Source: an uncultured Myxococcaceae bacterium
GTDB lineage: Bacteria > Myxococcota_A > Polyangia > Polyangiales > Ga0077539
DNA: 64,000 bases
NCBI GenBank assembly: GCA_945952225.1
Contig: CAMFHP010000028.1
Coordinates: 18,689-82,688 of the forward strand
Direction: 5' to 3'
Shown here: positions 63,872-64,000 of the stretch, piece by piece
Layout of the letters: each line of letters opens with the position of its first letter
Position numbering within the stretch: position 1 is the first letter of the stretch
Notes under the pieces: generated by a model
The model's input: the letters and a program-made list of their open reading frames with translations, nothing else
The model's database searches: none
What the model was told of the DNA's origin: nothing
Program-made: the position numbers and the translations under genes

Positions 63872-64000
63872 GCCCGGGGTTCCCGTCGGTCACCGACGGG
63901 CTGGTGTGTGCGGTCGCGTCGGATCGGCCTCCGACGCTGCATCATCCGCTTCGCGCGCTTCTGGGAGCGCCGGGCGGCGCCCGGTGCGATTCGCGCGTGA

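Larger units (their letters stand above)
63569..64000. other. Gene-free end region with hairpin and repeats
   Basis: No credible gene was seen in this stretch. It contains a possible terminator (63643-63658) and four 42-bp tandem repeats (63704-63871). Short minus-strand frames over the repeats read only as PTRxGPDRHR repeats and have no start signals. Confidence 0.6.

Noticed and set aside
63636..63893. Minus-strand 85-residue repeat protein
   Set aside because: Open only because the repeat period is a multiple of three; no start signals or sensible composition.

Overview
The window is very GC-rich, densely coded DNA that looks like a chromosome segment of a Myxococcota (order Polyangiales-like) bacterium. 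The pointers are many lipoproteins that combine a lipobox, an Asp-rich linker and Cys-rich 'NGCE / HCGxCG' repeats, a MYXO-CTERM-like C-terminal tail (33458-34156), a Ser/Thr kinase fused to a PilZ domain, an OmpA protein with thrombospondin-type-3 calcium repeats, and short zinc-ribbon proteins. No rRNA or tRNA was seen, so the placement is an inference from gene content.

Left part (1-11.4 kb): a VWA protein, a secreted barrel-like protein, an MFS transporter, two tandem TMTC-like multi-TM/TPR proteins, a zinc-ribbon protein, a 972-aa Cys-rich lipoprotein and a Lys-rich histone-tail-like protein.

Accessory island (about 11.5-15.1 kb): three tightly coupled minus-strand genes of lower GC: a DUF262 (ParB/Srx-fold) protein, a DUF3696 AAA ATPase of the OLD/RecF-like class, and an unrecognised protein ending in a CPWHGK...VYVGPKITKR signature. 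Next to it lies an intergenic array of twelve 20-21 bp repeats. This is the best candidate for an undescribed (defence-type) system here.

Middle (15.1-33.4 kb): two overlapping zinc-ribbon paralogues, a glycoside-hydrolase-like lipoprotein, a fused aspartokinase/homoserine dehydrogenase, a spermidine-synthase-like membrane fusion, QueD-like, DUF4397 and OmpA/TSP3 proteins (with a 167-bp foldback element between the last two), then a plus-strand run with enoyl-CoA hydratase, an FGE-like lipoprotein, a serpin-like lipoprotein with a shortened reactive loop, a transglutaminase/TPR lipoprotein, an aldehyde dehydrogenase of the BoxD/PaaZ kind and a 52-aa membrane protein.

Minus-strand run (33.5-49.6 kb): MYXO-CTERM-like protein, kinase-PilZ, saccharopine reductase-like protein, GH13 enzyme, beta-propeller lipoprotein, VKOR-thioredoxin fusion, ferritin-like diiron protein, and a surface-lipid/glycan group (LPG-synthase-TM flippase-like, CDP-alcohol phosphotransferase, membrane protein, AsnB, GT2), then a lipoprotein. 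Informational genes follow: dnaE, a zinc-finger ParA with a ribbon-helix-helix partner, and efp-epmA, which together carry out EF-P lysylation. The right end has a TPR membrane protein, two Cys-rich lipoproteins, a charged hypothetical protein, a beta-propeller lipoprotein and a final 42-bp tandem repeat.
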